21,392 bases of DNA from a virus, in the IMG/VR virus record IMGVR_UViG_3300030333_005070, positions 1 through 21,392 of that record. One strand, given 5' to 3'. Position numbers and translations under genes: made by a program. Every line of letters begins with the position of its first letter. Within the stretch, counting starts at the first letter, position 1. This document shows positions 1 to 7,083 of this stretch, in pieces. The notes beneath the pieces were generated by a model, which worked only from the letters and a program-made list of their open reading frames with translations, was not told the origin of the DNA and made no database searches.

Positions 1-338
1 ATACTGTAATTCTTGATGAATGGAGAGGTCTTACAGATGGTAAAAACTTTCACAATAAAGATTTTGCTATTGCTTATGACAGGGTTATTTGCCTAAGAAA
101 TGGATGGTATAAGTTAAATGTTGAAGGAGGTAATGCAAATAATAACACAGGACATTTTGAGTTTTCAATTAATGATGGAAATAACACTATATTTCTTGGG
201 GCTTCAGGTTCTCCAGTAACAGGAACTTCAGTTAATTTCCTAAAAAGAGGTGATTTTATTAAAATGAAAGGAGAGTATGGTGTCCAAACAAGCACTAGAT
301 ACCAATACATTTATTTTGAAAGAGCGGAAAAATCCTAA
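1..338 (+). CDS. Tail fibre-like structural protein, C-terminal end only
   Basis: An open frame enters from the left edge (first full codon at base 3) and ends with TAA at 336-338, giving the last 111 residues of a larger protein. The visible part is rich in Gly, Asn, Thr and aromatic residues in alternating beta-strand-like patterns and ends in YIYFERAEKS. This is the look of a trimeric beta-rich fibre tip or a C1q/TNF-like jelly-roll. The fibre function is inferred from this composition and from the next genes, which are chaperone-like and fibre-like. The stop codon overlaps the start of the next gene (TAATG), so the two are translationally coupled. The N-terminal part that would attach to the tail lies outside the window. 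Confidence 0.7.
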   Translation, partial: TVILDEWRGLTDGKNFHNKDFAIAYDRVICLRNGWYKLNVEGGNANNNTGHFEFSINDGNNTIFLGASGSPVTGTSVNFLKRGDFIKMKGEYGVQTSTRYQYIYFERAEKS

Positions 339-844
339 TGTTTATAGCAACAAAAGACACAAAAGTAATCGCTATTCACGAAACAGAATGGCAATGCAGA
401 AGGAAGGCTAAAGGCTTAGACAAATCTACATACTGGACTTGGCTGGAATCAGTAACTACTGAAGATAAAAATGGAGTTAAAACCTACGACTTCTCTGGTG
501 AAGATTATGAGATTGTAGAAACCAATGCACCACTTAGTTACCAAGATGATGAAGGTAATACTATTAGTTTCAACCAAAGTGGTCACATAGATGGAGGACA
601 CTACCACCTCAAGTGGGACGGATCTGCAATCCTGAAAGACGATGCCGCATTAACCGCATATCAAACCGCAGAGAAGTGGAAAAAAATCCGTAGTGATCGC
701 AATGCTCGGTTAGCAGAAACCGATTACCTTGCATTAAAAGACAATACATTAAGTGCAGATATGAAAACCTATCGGCAAGCATTAAGGGACGTACCGAAAC
801 AAACGGACCCAGATAACATCACATGGCCCAGTAAACCATCATGA
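338..844 (+). CDS. Tail fibre assembly chaperone-like protein
   Basis: 168 aa. The last 55 residues match the pattern of the Phage_tail_APC family (PF16778): an RSDRNARLAETD start, a YRQALRD core and a DNITWPSKPS end. In phages, such proteins sit directly after a fibre gene and are thought to help fold or trimerise the fibre. The first 110 residues (ATKDTKVIAIHE and onward) are a longer N-terminal domain that I do not recognise; the smaller paralogue at 1545 lacks it. The start overlaps the stop of the preceding fibre gene (TAATG), and its own TGA overlaps the next ATG (ATGA). The family call rests on remembered motifs and not on a search. Confidence 0.75.
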   Translation: MFIATKDTKVIAIHETEWQCRRKAKGLDKSTYWTWLESVTTEDKNGVKTYDFSGEDYEIVETNAPLSYQDDEGNTISFNQSGHIDGGHYHLKWDGSAILKDDAALTAYQTAEKWKKIRSDRNARLAETDYLALKDNTLSADMKTYRQALRDVPKQTDPDNITWPSKPS

Positions 845-1548
845 GTAGCATAATAAAAGTAAATGAAATCCAAAATAGTTCTGGAGGTGCTGATGTTAAA
901 ATTCAGACTTTAAAACATCCGAGTAGCAGCAGTAACAATCTGGTGCTGGCGAGTGATGGAAGTGCGACTGCAACACTTAGTTCTACTTCAGTAGTTCCTG
1001 CATCGGTTGGTAGTAGTTTGGTTTTGGTTAAATCATCACAAGGAATTACTGTTGATAATCAAGCTACATCAACATCCGGTTACATAGAAAACTGCTTTAA
1101 TTCAACTTATAGAGATTATGTAGTTTATATCACTGGCACAATGGGTACTACTGAGGGTAATTTGTATTTTAGATATGGAAATAGTTCAGGCAGAAATAGC
1201 AATGCAAATTATTTTTTTGTTATAAAAGGGCTTGACAGCACTAACACTCCAAGAGCTAATTACGCTCAAAGTGTAAATAGTTCATTACTTATGGATGCAG
1301 TTAAAGGAAATACTGGTAGTTATTTTGACAGAGTTGCGTTACAAATGATTGTTCATAATCCTCAAGCATCTGGTGGTATTACTTATACTGGAACCTGCTC
1401 TTATCCACGAGATGGTACATCATTTTATGTGAATTATATTGGGGGATCATATAGAATAGACGATTATTCAGCAACCAATATGCAATTGTATTTTAGTGCA
1501 GGATCTGGAACCTTTAATTTTCAATCATACGGAATAAAAACATCATGA
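841..1548 (+). CDS. Tail fibre-like protein
   Basis: 235 aa. The N-terminus MSSIIKVNEIQNSSG is a short segment typical of marine phage fibre and receptor-binding proteins. It is followed by a low-complexity Ser/Thr/Gly linker (residues 25-65) and a beta-rich C-terminal domain ending in FNFQSYGIKTS. No enzymatic motif is visible. It starts at the ATG overlapping the previous stop and its TGA overlaps the next ATG, so it lies in a tightly coupled fibre-chaperone-fibre-chaperone run. A receptor-binding or fibre-decorating role is inferred from context. The N-terminal segment is shared with the fibre-like protein at 1791, so the two are probably paralogues with different tips. Confidence 0.7.
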   Translation: MSSIIKVNEIQNSSGGADVKIQTLKHPSSSSNNLVLASDGSATATLSSTSVVPASVGSSLVLVKSSQGITVDNQATSTSGYIENCFNSTYRDYVVYITGTMGTTEGNLYFRYGNSSGRNSNANYFFVIKGLDSTNTPRANYAQSVNSSLLMDAVKGNTGSYFDRVALQMIVHNPQASGGITYTGTCSYPRDGTSFYVNYIGGSYRIDDYSATNMQLYFSAGSGTFNFQSYGIKTS

Positions 1549-1781
1549 GTTATGGAATTCAAATAGGTAATGGGCAACCTGTTTCTTATGATGATCCTAG
1601 TGAGTCACAAGTTTCACAATTAAGGGCAGAAAGAAATTCAAAACTTGCAGAAACAGATGTTTATATGATTGAAGACTTTCCTACTACTAAAAAAGCTGAA
1701 TGGAAAACATACAGACAAGCATTAAGAGATATGGATTTTAGCGATCCTGACAACATAACTTGGCCCACTAAACCAGAATAA
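1545..1781 (+). CDS. Small tail fibre assembly chaperone-like protein
   Basis: 78 aa, almost entirely the Phage_tail_APC-type domain. It has RAERNSKLAETD, then YRQALRDMD and DPDNITWPTKPE, closely matching the C-terminal third of the protein at 338. It lacks the longer N-terminal domain of that paralogue and instead has a 25-residue lead (MSYGIQIGNGQPVSYDD). It probably assists the fibre encoded just before it. The ATG overlaps the preceding TGA. The stop codon at 1779-1781 is followed at once by a perfect AGGAGG for the next gene. Confidence 0.8.
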   Translation: MSYGIQIGNGQPVSYDDPSESQVSQLRAERNSKLAETDVYMIEDFPTTKKAEWKTYRQALRDMDFSDPDNITWPTKPE

Positions 1782-1793
1782 GGAGGCAACATC
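1781..1793 (+). promoter_or_regulatory. Ribosome binding site that points to an ATC start codon
   Basis: AGGAGG at 1781-1786 is followed by four bases and then ATC at 1791. The frame that opens at ATC has an N-terminus homologous to the neighbouring fibre gene, and no ATG, GTG or TTG lies between the upstream in-frame stop (1779-1781) and the TTG at 1851. The only near-start codon at a sensible distance from the Shine-Dalgarno sequence is this ATC. Confidence 0.65.
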
Positions 1794-2492
1794 CCTTCAA
1801 TAATCGAAGTAGATACTATAAAAAACAAAACAGGAACCCAGAACACTGTTTTGAGTACCGATGGTTCTGGGAATGTGACGATTGGTAGTAGTACTTTTAG
1901 TGGGACTATAGGAAGTTCTGCAAATTTAAATTCTGCGACTTTTCCCAAAGGTGTTTCTAGTGGTGTAAACTATTTATTATGGCAACAAGCCAGTAATGGA
2001 AACATTTTACAAGGTACAATGGGTGGTACAGGAGTTCAAATTGTACCTTTTAACACTATTAAGAATGGAACAGAAGATAGTGCATTTACTCAAAACATAT
2101 TAAGTTTAAGCAGTAATCTTTGGACTATGAATACTGGTTATTATATTTGGGATTTTACTAGACCAATATATCGTTGTAATCATGTATTTGTTCAAGGTAT
2201 TCGCACTTATGGCGATTCTTCTGGGTCTGGTTCAACATTATCAAATGTAACAACCGATAATGTTAATTTTGGAAGCCCTTTTAATTATTCGAGTCCAAAT
2301 TATAATAATGGTCAATGGATTTGTAATACTGGTGTTTTAAAAGTAACATCCACAAATCAAAAACATGGATTTTATCTCAATCTTGAAAGTAATGCTCAGG
2401 CAGGGGGAAATCTTTCGGGTATGACTACAGCTAGTTCAACTAATGTTATATTAAGAAATATGATTCGATTTATTAAAATAGGGGAAGTGTAA
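1791..2492 (+). CDS. Tail fibre-like protein with apparent ATC start
   Basis: 233 aa if it starts at ATC 1791. The N-terminus then reads (M)PSIIEVDTIKNKTGTQ, which lines up with SSIIKVNEIQNSSG of the fibre at 841. Then follow DGSGNVTIGSSTFSGTIGSS repeats and a beta-rich C-terminal domain. The first conventional start is TTG at 1851, which would cut off the conserved N-terminus and has no Shine-Dalgarno sequence. I therefore prefer ATC, or a sequencing or real ATG-to-ATC change. The stop overlaps the next ATG (TAATG). The role is probably a tail fibre or adhesin. A GGGGAAG near the end (2481-2487) serves the next gene. Confidence 0.7.
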   Translation: MPSIIEVDTIKNKTGTQNTVLSTDGSGNVTIGSSTFSGTIGSSANLNSATFPKGVSSGVNYLLWQQASNGNILQGTMGGTGVQIVPFNTIKNGTEDSAFTQNILSLSSNLWTMNTGYYIWDFTRPIYRCNHVFVQGIRTYGDSSGSGSTLSNVTTDNVNFGSPFNYSSPNYNNGQWICNTGVLKVTSTNQKHGFYLNLESNAQAGGNLSGMTTASSTNVILRNMIRFIKIGEV

Positions 2493-2815
2493 TGAGTGAT
2501 TTACATCATAAACTTTCTTGGGGATTAGTTCATTTAGGTTATAATGTTATAGGTAATTATGCTTGCAGTAACCAAGCAACATACAAAGACATAAAAGAAA
2601 CTTGGGAACATTCTGATGCAGTGCCGACTGAAGAAAGTATTTTAAATGCGTATGAAGATTGGGTTGAAGCAGAAAAGAAAATTCAATATCAACAAGACAG
2701 AGCATCCGCTTACCCAAGCATCCAAGATCAGTTAGATATGCTCTACCATCAAGGTATTGATGGGTGGAAAGTGGAAATTAAGAAAGTAAAAGACGCACAT
2801 CCAAAACCTAAGTAA
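2492..2815 (+). CDS. Small phage protein with a YPSI-DQLD-type C-terminus
   Basis: 107 aa. The C-terminal 40 residues (RASAYPSIQDQLDMLYHQG, then GWKVEIKKVKDAHPKPK) carry a pattern I know from many small marine phage proteins placed beside fibre genes, probably XkdW or chaperone-like. The N-terminal half (SWGLVHLGYNVIGNY) is not recognised. It takes the third chaperone position in the fibre/chaperone alternation, right after the fibre at 1791, with a TAATG overlap and GGGGAAG upstream. The assembly role is inferred from position; there is no direct evidence for it. Confidence 0.7.
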   Translation: MSDLHHKLSWGLVHLGYNVIGNYACSNQATYKDIKETWEHSDAVPTEESILNAYEDWVEAEKKIQYQQDRASAYPSIQDQLDMLYHQGIDGWKVEIKKVKDAHPKPK

Positions 2816-2867
2816 CCTAAAATAAAATGCACGTATCTTTTAGTTTATGAAAGTATCCTAACATAAC

Positions 2868-3191
2868 ATGAGTGGACATCATCCTAATCCAGCGGATCAA
2901 TACTATAACTACCCAACACAAGCAACAGAAGTTATGCCAGAAGTAAGCACATTATATCAAATGGTTATGGACTTAGGCATACCAGCCTGTGTCATTATCG
3001 CTGCATTTTGGTTTATTAGATACCAAAGTGAACTAGCGAAAAAAGAACGAGAAGAGTTTTGGAAAAAGGACGAAGAACACGACAGTAGACTCTTGGATAT
3101 GATCGAAAGATCCTCAGATGCTATTCTTCAGATTAAACTAGCACTTGAAGCTAATACACAAGCAATCAAAGAATTAACAAATAGAAAATAG
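2868..3191 (+). CDS. Small membrane protein, holin-like (one TM plus coiled coil)
   Basis: 107 aa. Residues about 34-50 form a hydrophobic helix (IPACVIIAAFWFI). They are followed by a strongly charged amphipathic helix (ELAKKEREEFWKKDEEHD and on to the end), probably a coiled coil. One N-terminal membrane helix with a charged C-terminal tail resembles BhlA/UviB-type holins, and the gene starts the lysis module that leads to the endolysin at 4025. No Shine-Dalgarno sequence is visible. The 52 bases before it (2816-2867) are AT-rich, and I see no promoter there. A holin role is plausible but shared with other candidates nearby (3192 and 4718). Confidence 0.65.
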   Translation: MSGHHPNPADQYYNYPTQATEVMPEVSTLYQMVMDLGIPACVIIAAFWFIRYQSELAKKEREEFWKKDEEHDSRLLDMIERSSDAILQIKLALEANTQAIKELTNRK

Positions 3192-3533
3192 ATGGAAACA
3201 GTAACAGAAAAAACAACTATAAAGAATGGTGGGAAACCCAAGGATGACCCACATATACAACTTATGAAACTTAGATTTTGGGCAAGATTTCTTATATCGT
3301 TACTTGCCTTTGGTCTTTTTGGTTGGCTTGTGTTTACTATGGTTAACAAACCAGATGAACTAGCTCAATCGAGTAAAGACCTTATTAACTTAGCATTCGG
3401 TGCATTCTTACCGATCATCGGAATGTTAGGTAAACACTGGTTTGAAGTTAGTCATGACGAACCAGCACATAACCCTGACCCCAATAACCCTATAGAAGAA
3501 GAGAAAAAAGATGGTTCCAGCGTTACTCCTTAA
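3192..3533 (+). CDS. Membrane protein with two TM helices, possible holin
   Basis: 113 aa. Hydrophobic helices at residues about 33-51 (FLISLLAFGLFGWLVFTMV) and 64-80 (LINLAFGAFLPIIGMLG) are joined by a short polar loop, with a charged N-terminus and an acidic/proline-rich tail (DEPAHNPDPNNPIEEEKK). Two membrane segments with charged ends is the class II holin layout, so it may work with or against the single-TM protein encoded just before it. The ATG directly abuts the previous TAG, and no clear ribosome binding site is seen. The last 23 bases overlap the next gene. Confidence 0.65.
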   Translation: METVTEKTTIKNGGKPKDDPHIQLMKLRFWARFLISLLAFGLFGWLVFTMVNKPDELAQSSKDLINLAFGAFLPIIGMLGKHWFEVSHDEPAHNPDPNNPIEEEKKDGSSVTP

Positions 3534-3699
3534 TGTAATTCAAAGTTTAGTCGTAGATTCCGCAAGTACTCTTGCCAAAGAACATGTGACTAAAATGATT
3601 GAAGATAACCTTAGTGAAGACCAAATTAAATTAGTAGATGCCGTGGTAGATGAAATGCCAGAAAATTCTTTTAAATCGGTGAAGGAGTTGTTTGGGTAA
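3511..3699 (+). CDS. Small hypothetical protein in the lysis module
   Basis: 62 aa, acidic and largely helical (LNVIQSLVVDSASTLAKEHV, then MIEDNLSEDQIKLVDAVVDE). Not recognised. It overlaps the preceding membrane protein gene by 23 bases in another frame, with a purine-rich GAAGAAGAG upstream. Its last bases overlap the next gene, for which it supplies the Shine-Dalgarno sequence GGAG (3684-3687). The length, composition and packed position support a real gene. Confidence 0.55.
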   Translation: MVPALLLNVIQSLVVDSASTLAKEHVTKMIEDNLSEDQIKLVDAVVDEMPENSFKSVKELFG

Positions 3700-4021
3700 A
3701 TTTCTAAGTGTAGTGTTACTCTTAGTATTCCTAAATACACCTTTATTAGGTTCTAACACATACACAGGTACATTTAGTACACAAACAATTAGACTTTTGT
3801 GGATGGCATGTTACCAAGGTATAATGAGTGTAGATCCTACAAATCCGCATTACAACGGTGCTCTTTGTGACTGTGTAGTTAACACAACAAGAGAAAAGTT
3901 TACTTCGGATCAAGTAAAGAAATACCAAGGGGCAACTATGCAACGAAAATACACCGAAATGGCAAATAGATGTAAAATTATATTAGAAATATCAACCCCA
4001 ACTGAAAATGATTTTTCATAA
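3692..4021 (+). CDS. Exported small cysteine-containing protein (TTG start)
   Basis: 109 aa. The start is TTG at 3692 with AAGGAG four bases before it; no ATG lies near. The N-terminus MGKFLSVVLLLVFLNTPLLG is a typical Sec signal peptide, probably cleaved after LLGS. There is no lipobox Cys, so this is not a lipoprotein or an obvious o-spanin. The mature part has four Cys: one in WMACYQG, two in GALCDCVV and one in NRCKII. These could form disulphides in the periplasm. Its place between the holin-like genes and the endolysin suggests a lysis-related or envelope role (inference). Confidence 0.65.
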   Translation: MGKFLSVVLLLVFLNTPLLGSNTYTGTFSTQTIRLLWMACYQGIMSVDPTNPHYNGALCDCVVNTTREKFTSDQVKKYQGATMQRKYTEMANRCKIILEISTPTENDFS

Positions 4022-4024
4022 AAA

Positions 4025-4492
4025 ATGAAACTAAGTAAAAACTTTTCACTAAAAGAACTTACTAGATCTCAAACTGCTATGCGGTTAGGAATAGAAAACA
4101 ACCCTAACCAAGAGCAACTTGTAAACCTTACTGCACTTACATGCATGGTTCTCCAGAAAATCAGAGAAGGTCACGGAAGAGTAAACGTGAATAGTGCTCT
4201 GAGAGTACTGGAGTTAAACCGTGCCATAGGTAGCGGAGATTCGTCTCAGCATATCCAAGGGAAGGCTGCGGATATTGAATGTCCATCTATAGACAATTTG
4301 GAATTAGCAAAATGGATCAAAGATAACATAAGTTCCTATGACCAATTGATCCTTGAATTCTATGAACCAGGTATTCCTGACAGTGGATGGATTCACATTA
4401 GTTATTCCGCAGACGGTAATAACAGAAAAGTAGATTTAACTGCTTCAAGAGTTAACGGTAAAGTCCAATACACAGAAGGTATCAATGGATAA
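4025..4492 (+). CDS. Endolysin, peptidase M15 family (D-Ala-D-Ala carboxypeptidase/L,D- or D,D-endopeptidase type)
   Basis: 155 aa, a full-length single-domain M15_3-type zinc peptidase that cuts peptide bonds in peptidoglycan. The zinc ligands are visible: H76 and D83 in SSQHIQGKAADIE and H124 in GWIHISY. The N-terminus FSLKELTRSQTA is the usual start of this family, and R60 in NSALRV fits the conserved substrate-binding Arg. There is no signal peptide or cell-wall binding domain, so it should depend on a holin. It starts three bases after the preceding stop and its end overlaps the next gene by eight bases. It replaces the T7 lysozyme (an amidase), which is encoded elsewhere in T7. Confidence 0.88.
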   Translation: MKLSKNFSLKELTRSQTAMRLGIENNPNQEQLVNLTALTCMVLQKIREGHGRVNVNSALRVLELNRAIGSGDSSQHIQGKAADIECPSIDNLELAKWIKDNISSYDQLILEFYEPGIPDSGWIHISYSADGNNRKVDLTASRVNGKVQYTEGING

Positions 4493-4709
4493 AACACTTC
4501 AAAAGCTTCACGCTGCAGTTGCCCAAGAACTCCTTGATCGTATCCAAAGCGGTGAAGCAGTTCCTGCGGATCTATCGGTTGCCGTGAAGTTTCTTAAGGA
4601 CAACGAAATTACTTCTCTTCCTGTCCAAGACAGTCCTCTTAAGAACCTCTTGGATAACATGCCTTTTCCATCTAAAGAGGACATTCAAAGAAACGTCCTT
4701 TCCTCCTAA
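4485..4709 (+). CDS. Terminase small subunit-like (T7 gp18 position)
   Basis: 74 aa. The sequence AQELLDRIQSGEAVPADLSV, then VKFLKDNEITSLPVQDSPL, is a pattern I associate with the small terminase or DNA maturase A of marine T7-like phages. It is a helical start followed by a short helix and an acidic tail. In T7, gene 18 precedes 19; here the gene lies 640 bases before the large subunit with three short genes between. It would recognise phage DNA ends and guide the motor. The ATG overlaps the end of the endolysin gene. The family call comes from motif memory and position. Confidence 0.7.
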   Translation: MDKTLQKLHAAVAQELLDRIQSGEAVPADLSVAVKFLKDNEITSLPVQDSPLKNLLDNMPFPSKEDIQRNVLSS

Positions 4710-4717
4710 CACACCAC

Positions 4718-4867
4718 ATGTGTATCGATTCCCCAGAGTGGCATTGGTGGTTTGCTAATGTCACTGTCTGGGCTTATTGCATCTGTACTCCATTATTGAT
4801 TGGGTATTTACTTATTCATATAAGGACTGTAGAGACAAAATATGTCAAAGAAGCTAAAGATACCTAA
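4718..4867 (+). CDS. Very small membrane protein
   Basis: 49 aa starting MCIDSPEWHWWFANVTVW, with one hydrophobic helix over residues about 12-35 (ending CTPLLIGYLLIHI) and a charged tail (RTVETKYVKEAKDT). It fills the space between the small terminase and the next gene, which it overlaps by 26 bases in another frame. A single-TM peptide here recalls the T7 region with gene 17.5 (holin) and 18.5 (spanin), so it may be a further lysis component. No strong Shine-Dalgarno sequence is seen and homologues were not checked. Confidence 0.5.
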   Translation: MCIDSPEWHWWFANVTVWAYCICTPLLIGYLLIHIRTVETKYVKEAKDT

Positions 4868-5168
4868 CAATAAAAATAAATTAGCTCCTGCTTGGCTTAA
4901 ACGTGCCGTAGATCCTAATTCACCTCAGACTAATTGGGATGAATCAGTAAGAACAACTTCTGCTGAACATCCTAAAACTGGTAAAGAGATTTTATTTCCT
5001 ACAATTAGAATGGTTAATGGGAAATTAATTAAAATGAATGAAGATGATGCTTTTACAATGGCATTAAATTTTGGTGATTATTTAGAATTTGATTCTGCTA
5101 AAGATGCTACAGAATTTTCTAAAACTCTTAGTGACCAAATTACACAACAAAGGCTTTTAATAAAATGA
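4842..5168 (+). CDS. Hypothetical protein resembling a small domain of phage virion proteins
   Basis: 108 aa. The stretch EHPKTGKEILFPTIRMVNGK, then the region from MNEDDAFTMA to FDSAKDATEFSKTLSDQI, resembles a short domain found alone or at the ends of phage internal virion or lysin proteins (a PT-x(n)-G motif, then an F-S-x-x-x-A motif). The function of that domain is not known to me. The gene lies just before the packaging genes and its TGA overlaps the ATG of the next gene. A role as minor virion or packaging protein is possible; I do not claim one. Confidence 0.6.
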   Translation: MSKKLKIPNNKNKLAPAWLKRAVDPNSPQTNWDESVRTTSAEHPKTGKEILFPTIRMVNGKLIKMNEDDAFTMALNFGDYLEFDSAKDATEFSKTLSDQITQQRLLIK

Positions 5169-5341
5169 AAAGAGAGTCCTTAAAACAAAGAGAGCATAGA
5201 AAAGGATACAACAAGATTATGGGGTACACTGAGAGGAACATGGCAGATAAGGTGTGCGAAGAGTGCTTTAGTGACCCATGCATCTGCAATGACGAAATAG
5301 AAAGAACTAGGAAGTTAACGGAGATAAGAGGAGGAATGTAA
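5165..5341 (+). CDS. Small cysteine-rich (zinc-knuckle-like) protein
   Basis: 58 aa with an ATGA overlap to the previous gene. The N-terminal half is very basic (MKRESLKQREHRKGYNK). The middle holds VCEECFSDPCICND, a CxxC-x4-CxC cluster that could bind zinc, and a charged helix closes it. The terminase gene follows six bases later, so it is well placed in the packaging operon. The function is unknown; RNA or DNA binding is a guess from charge and Cys pattern. Confidence 0.55.
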   Translation: MKRESLKQREHRKGYNKIMGYTERNMADKVCEECFSDPCICNDEIERTRKLTEIRGGM

Positions 5342-5347
5342 AAGTCT

Positions 5348-7012
5348 ATGAAGGAACTCTTAGATTTCCGTAATTTCCTTTACATGGCATGGAAACACCT
5401 CAACCTTCCTGAACCTACCCCTGTTCAATACGATATAGCCGAGTTTCTTCAGAATGCTCCTAAACGTGGAGTTATAGAAGCATTTAGAGGAGTAGGTAAA
5501 TCGTACATCACCAGTGCTTTTGTGTGCTGGAAGTTACTCCTTGACTCAGAGCATAAAGTACTCGTAGTGAGTGCTTCTAAGACTCGTAGTGATGACTTCT
5601 CTACGTTTACCCAAAGACTCATCCAAGAGATGCCAGTACTTCACCACTTAAAATCCAGGGAAGGTCAAAGACAATCCAAGATATCCTTTGATGTTGGTCC
5701 TGCCAAGGCATCCCACAGTCCCTCTGTAAAATCAGTGGGAATCACTGGTCAACTTGCAGGATCTCGTGCAGATCTTATCGTAGCGGATGATGTGGAGGTT
5801 CCTAATAACTCCATGACTCAGATCATGCGAGATAAGCTTTCTGAAGCAGTTAAGGAATTTGATGCGATCCTGAAACCCGATGGGATGATCATGTACCTTG
5901 GTACTCCACAAACGGAGATGTCTTTGTACGAAACACTTCCTGAGAGAGGATATGAGACAAGGATATGGCCGGGGAGATACCCAAGTGAATCTCAGTTACT
6001 GAAGTACAACAATAGGCTTGCTCCATTTATTATGGACAAGCTTAAAAGAGATCCTTCACTTCAAGGTCAACCTACAGATCCCCAAAGATTTGATGACACA
6101 GACCTTACTGAGCGTGAACTTAGCTATGGTAGATCTGGGTTTAACCTTCAGTTCATGCTTGATACCTCTCTTAGTGATGCCGATAGATACCCATTGAAGC
6201 TTAGTGACCTCATCGTGATGTCCCTAGACACCGATAAAGCACCTGAGAAACCTATATGGTCCAATGATCCCAAAAATAAGCTTACAGAGATCCCTAACGT
6301 AGGGTTACCAGGGGATTTCTACTACAACCCACAGGATACCGTAGGTTCTTGGTTGGATTACACTGGTAGTGTCATGGCTATTGACCCTAGCGGAAGAGGA
6401 AAAGACGAAATGGGGTACTCAGTGGTCAAGATGCTCAACGGATACCTCTATGTCATAGAGTCCTGTGGTATGCAGGGAGGGTATTCCAAGGATAACCTTG
6501 AAGCACTCTCAGTTATCGCTAGAAAGAACAAAGTCAACTACATCATTATCGAGAGTAACTTTGGTGATGGAATGTTTATGGAACTCCTTAAGCCAGTACT
6601 CCTTAAAATCTATCCAGTTACGATAGAAGAAGTACGACACAACATACAGAAGGAAAAACGGATTATAGATACCCTAGAACCAGTTCTTAATCAGCATAGG
6701 CTTGTAGTGGATCAGAAAGTCATAGAGAAGGATTACAAAATGGTACAGAACTATCCTGTGGAGAAACAATCGAAGTACATGCTCTTTCACCAGTTAAGCA
6801 GGATCACCAGGGATAAAGGTGCTCTTATCCATGATGACCGATTGGATGCCCTTAGTATGGCAGTAGCATACTGGGTAGAACAAATGGCATCTGATGCTGA
6901 GAACGAAATACAGCATCGTAAGGACGAAATGATGGAGAAGGAACTAGAGAAATTCCTTGCTCATGTAGTAGGAAAAGAACAGTACGAACCCACTGTTCCA
7001 AATTGGCTATGA
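5348..7012 (+). CDS. terL: Terminase large subunit (DNA maturase B, T7 gp19 type)
   Basis: 554 aa. This is the ATP-driven packaging motor and nuclease, which docks on the portal and cuts concatemers. The N-terminal ATPase shows Walker A (FRGVGKS, residues 46-52) and Walker B (LIVADD, 143-148, followed by E150). The C-terminal nuclease of RNase H fold shows AIDPSGRGKDE (Asp 346), IIIESNFGDG (about residue 400) and DDRLDAL (Asp 500), the expected acidic triad. The length is near that of T7 gp19 (586 aa). The ATG at 5348 follows a short gap after the Cys-rich gene, with GAGGAGG at 5331-5335 rather far upstream. It is the last large gene before the genome-end region, as in T7. Confidence 0.95.
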   Translation: MKELLDFRNFLYMAWKHLNLPEPTPVQYDIAEFLQNAPKRGVIEAFRGVGKSYITSAFVCWKLLLDSEHKVLVVSASKTRSDDFSTFTQRLIQEMPVLHHLKSREGQRQSKISFDVGPAKASHSPSVKSVGITGQLAGSRADLIVADDVEVPNNSMTQIMRDKLSEAVKEFDAILKPDGMIMYLGTPQTEMSLYETLPERGYETRIWPGRYPSESQLLKYNNRLAPFIMDKLKRDPSLQGQPTDPQRFDDTDLTERELSYGRSGFNLQFMLDTSLSDADRYPLKLSDLIVMSLDTDKAPEKPIWSNDPKNKLTEIPNVGLPGDFYYNPQDTVGSWLDYTGSVMAIDPSGRGKDEMGYSVVKMLNGYLYVIESCGMQGGYSKDNLEALSVIARKNKVNYIIIESNFGDGMFMELLKPVLLKIYPVTIEEVRHNIQKEKRIIDTLEPVLNQHRLVVDQKVIEKDYKMVQNYPVEKQSKYMLFHQLSRITRDKGALIHDDRLDALSMAVAYWVEQMASDAENEIQHRKDEMMEKELEKFLAHVVGKEQYEPTVPNWL

Positions 7013-7083
7013 ACCGTTGGAAATACTACAAAGTGCAATTAGGGTACCGTATAGAGGAACGACAAAAGAAAACCTTAGTATAG
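7009..7083 (+). CDS. Possible 24-aa ORF overlapping the phage promoter
   Basis: ATGA overlap with the terminase stop; it reads MNRWKYYKVQLGYRIEERQK and ends at TAG 7081-7083. It covers the promoter at 7031 completely. The region it shares with the promoter at 15990 is conserved as DNA, whereas the second copy there does not keep this reading frame. The DNA element is therefore likely the conserved thing and the ORF may be accidental. Confidence 0.2.
   Translation: MNRWKYYKVQLGYRIEERQKKTLV
7031..7080 (+). promoter_or_regulatory. Phage RNA polymerase promoter, copy 1 (phiOR-like position)
   Basis: AAGTGCAATTAGGGTACC is followed by GTATAGAGGAA. The TATAG initiation box resembles that of T7 promoters (CTATAGGGAGA), so the transcript would start near G7054. 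The same element, with the same bases AAGTGCAATTA(A/G)GGTACC and TATAGAGGAA, recurs at 15990. The similarity goes on downstream through AAACCTTAGTA. It lies between the terminase and the small gene at 7097, as phiOR lies between T7 genes 19 and 19.5. Confidence 0.75.

Noticed and set aside
74-310. Minus-strand ORF of 78 aa
   Set aside because: It lies opposite the partial fibre gene, which has a clean open frame to its stop; low-complexity composition and no ribosome binding site.
3484-3503. ACCCTATAGAAGAAGA resembles the initiation half of phage promoter 2 (15 of 16 bases)
   Set aside because: The upstream recognition half (AGTGCAATTARGGT) is absent and the bases encode the repetitive NPIEEEKK tail of the two-TM protein, so I treat it as chance.
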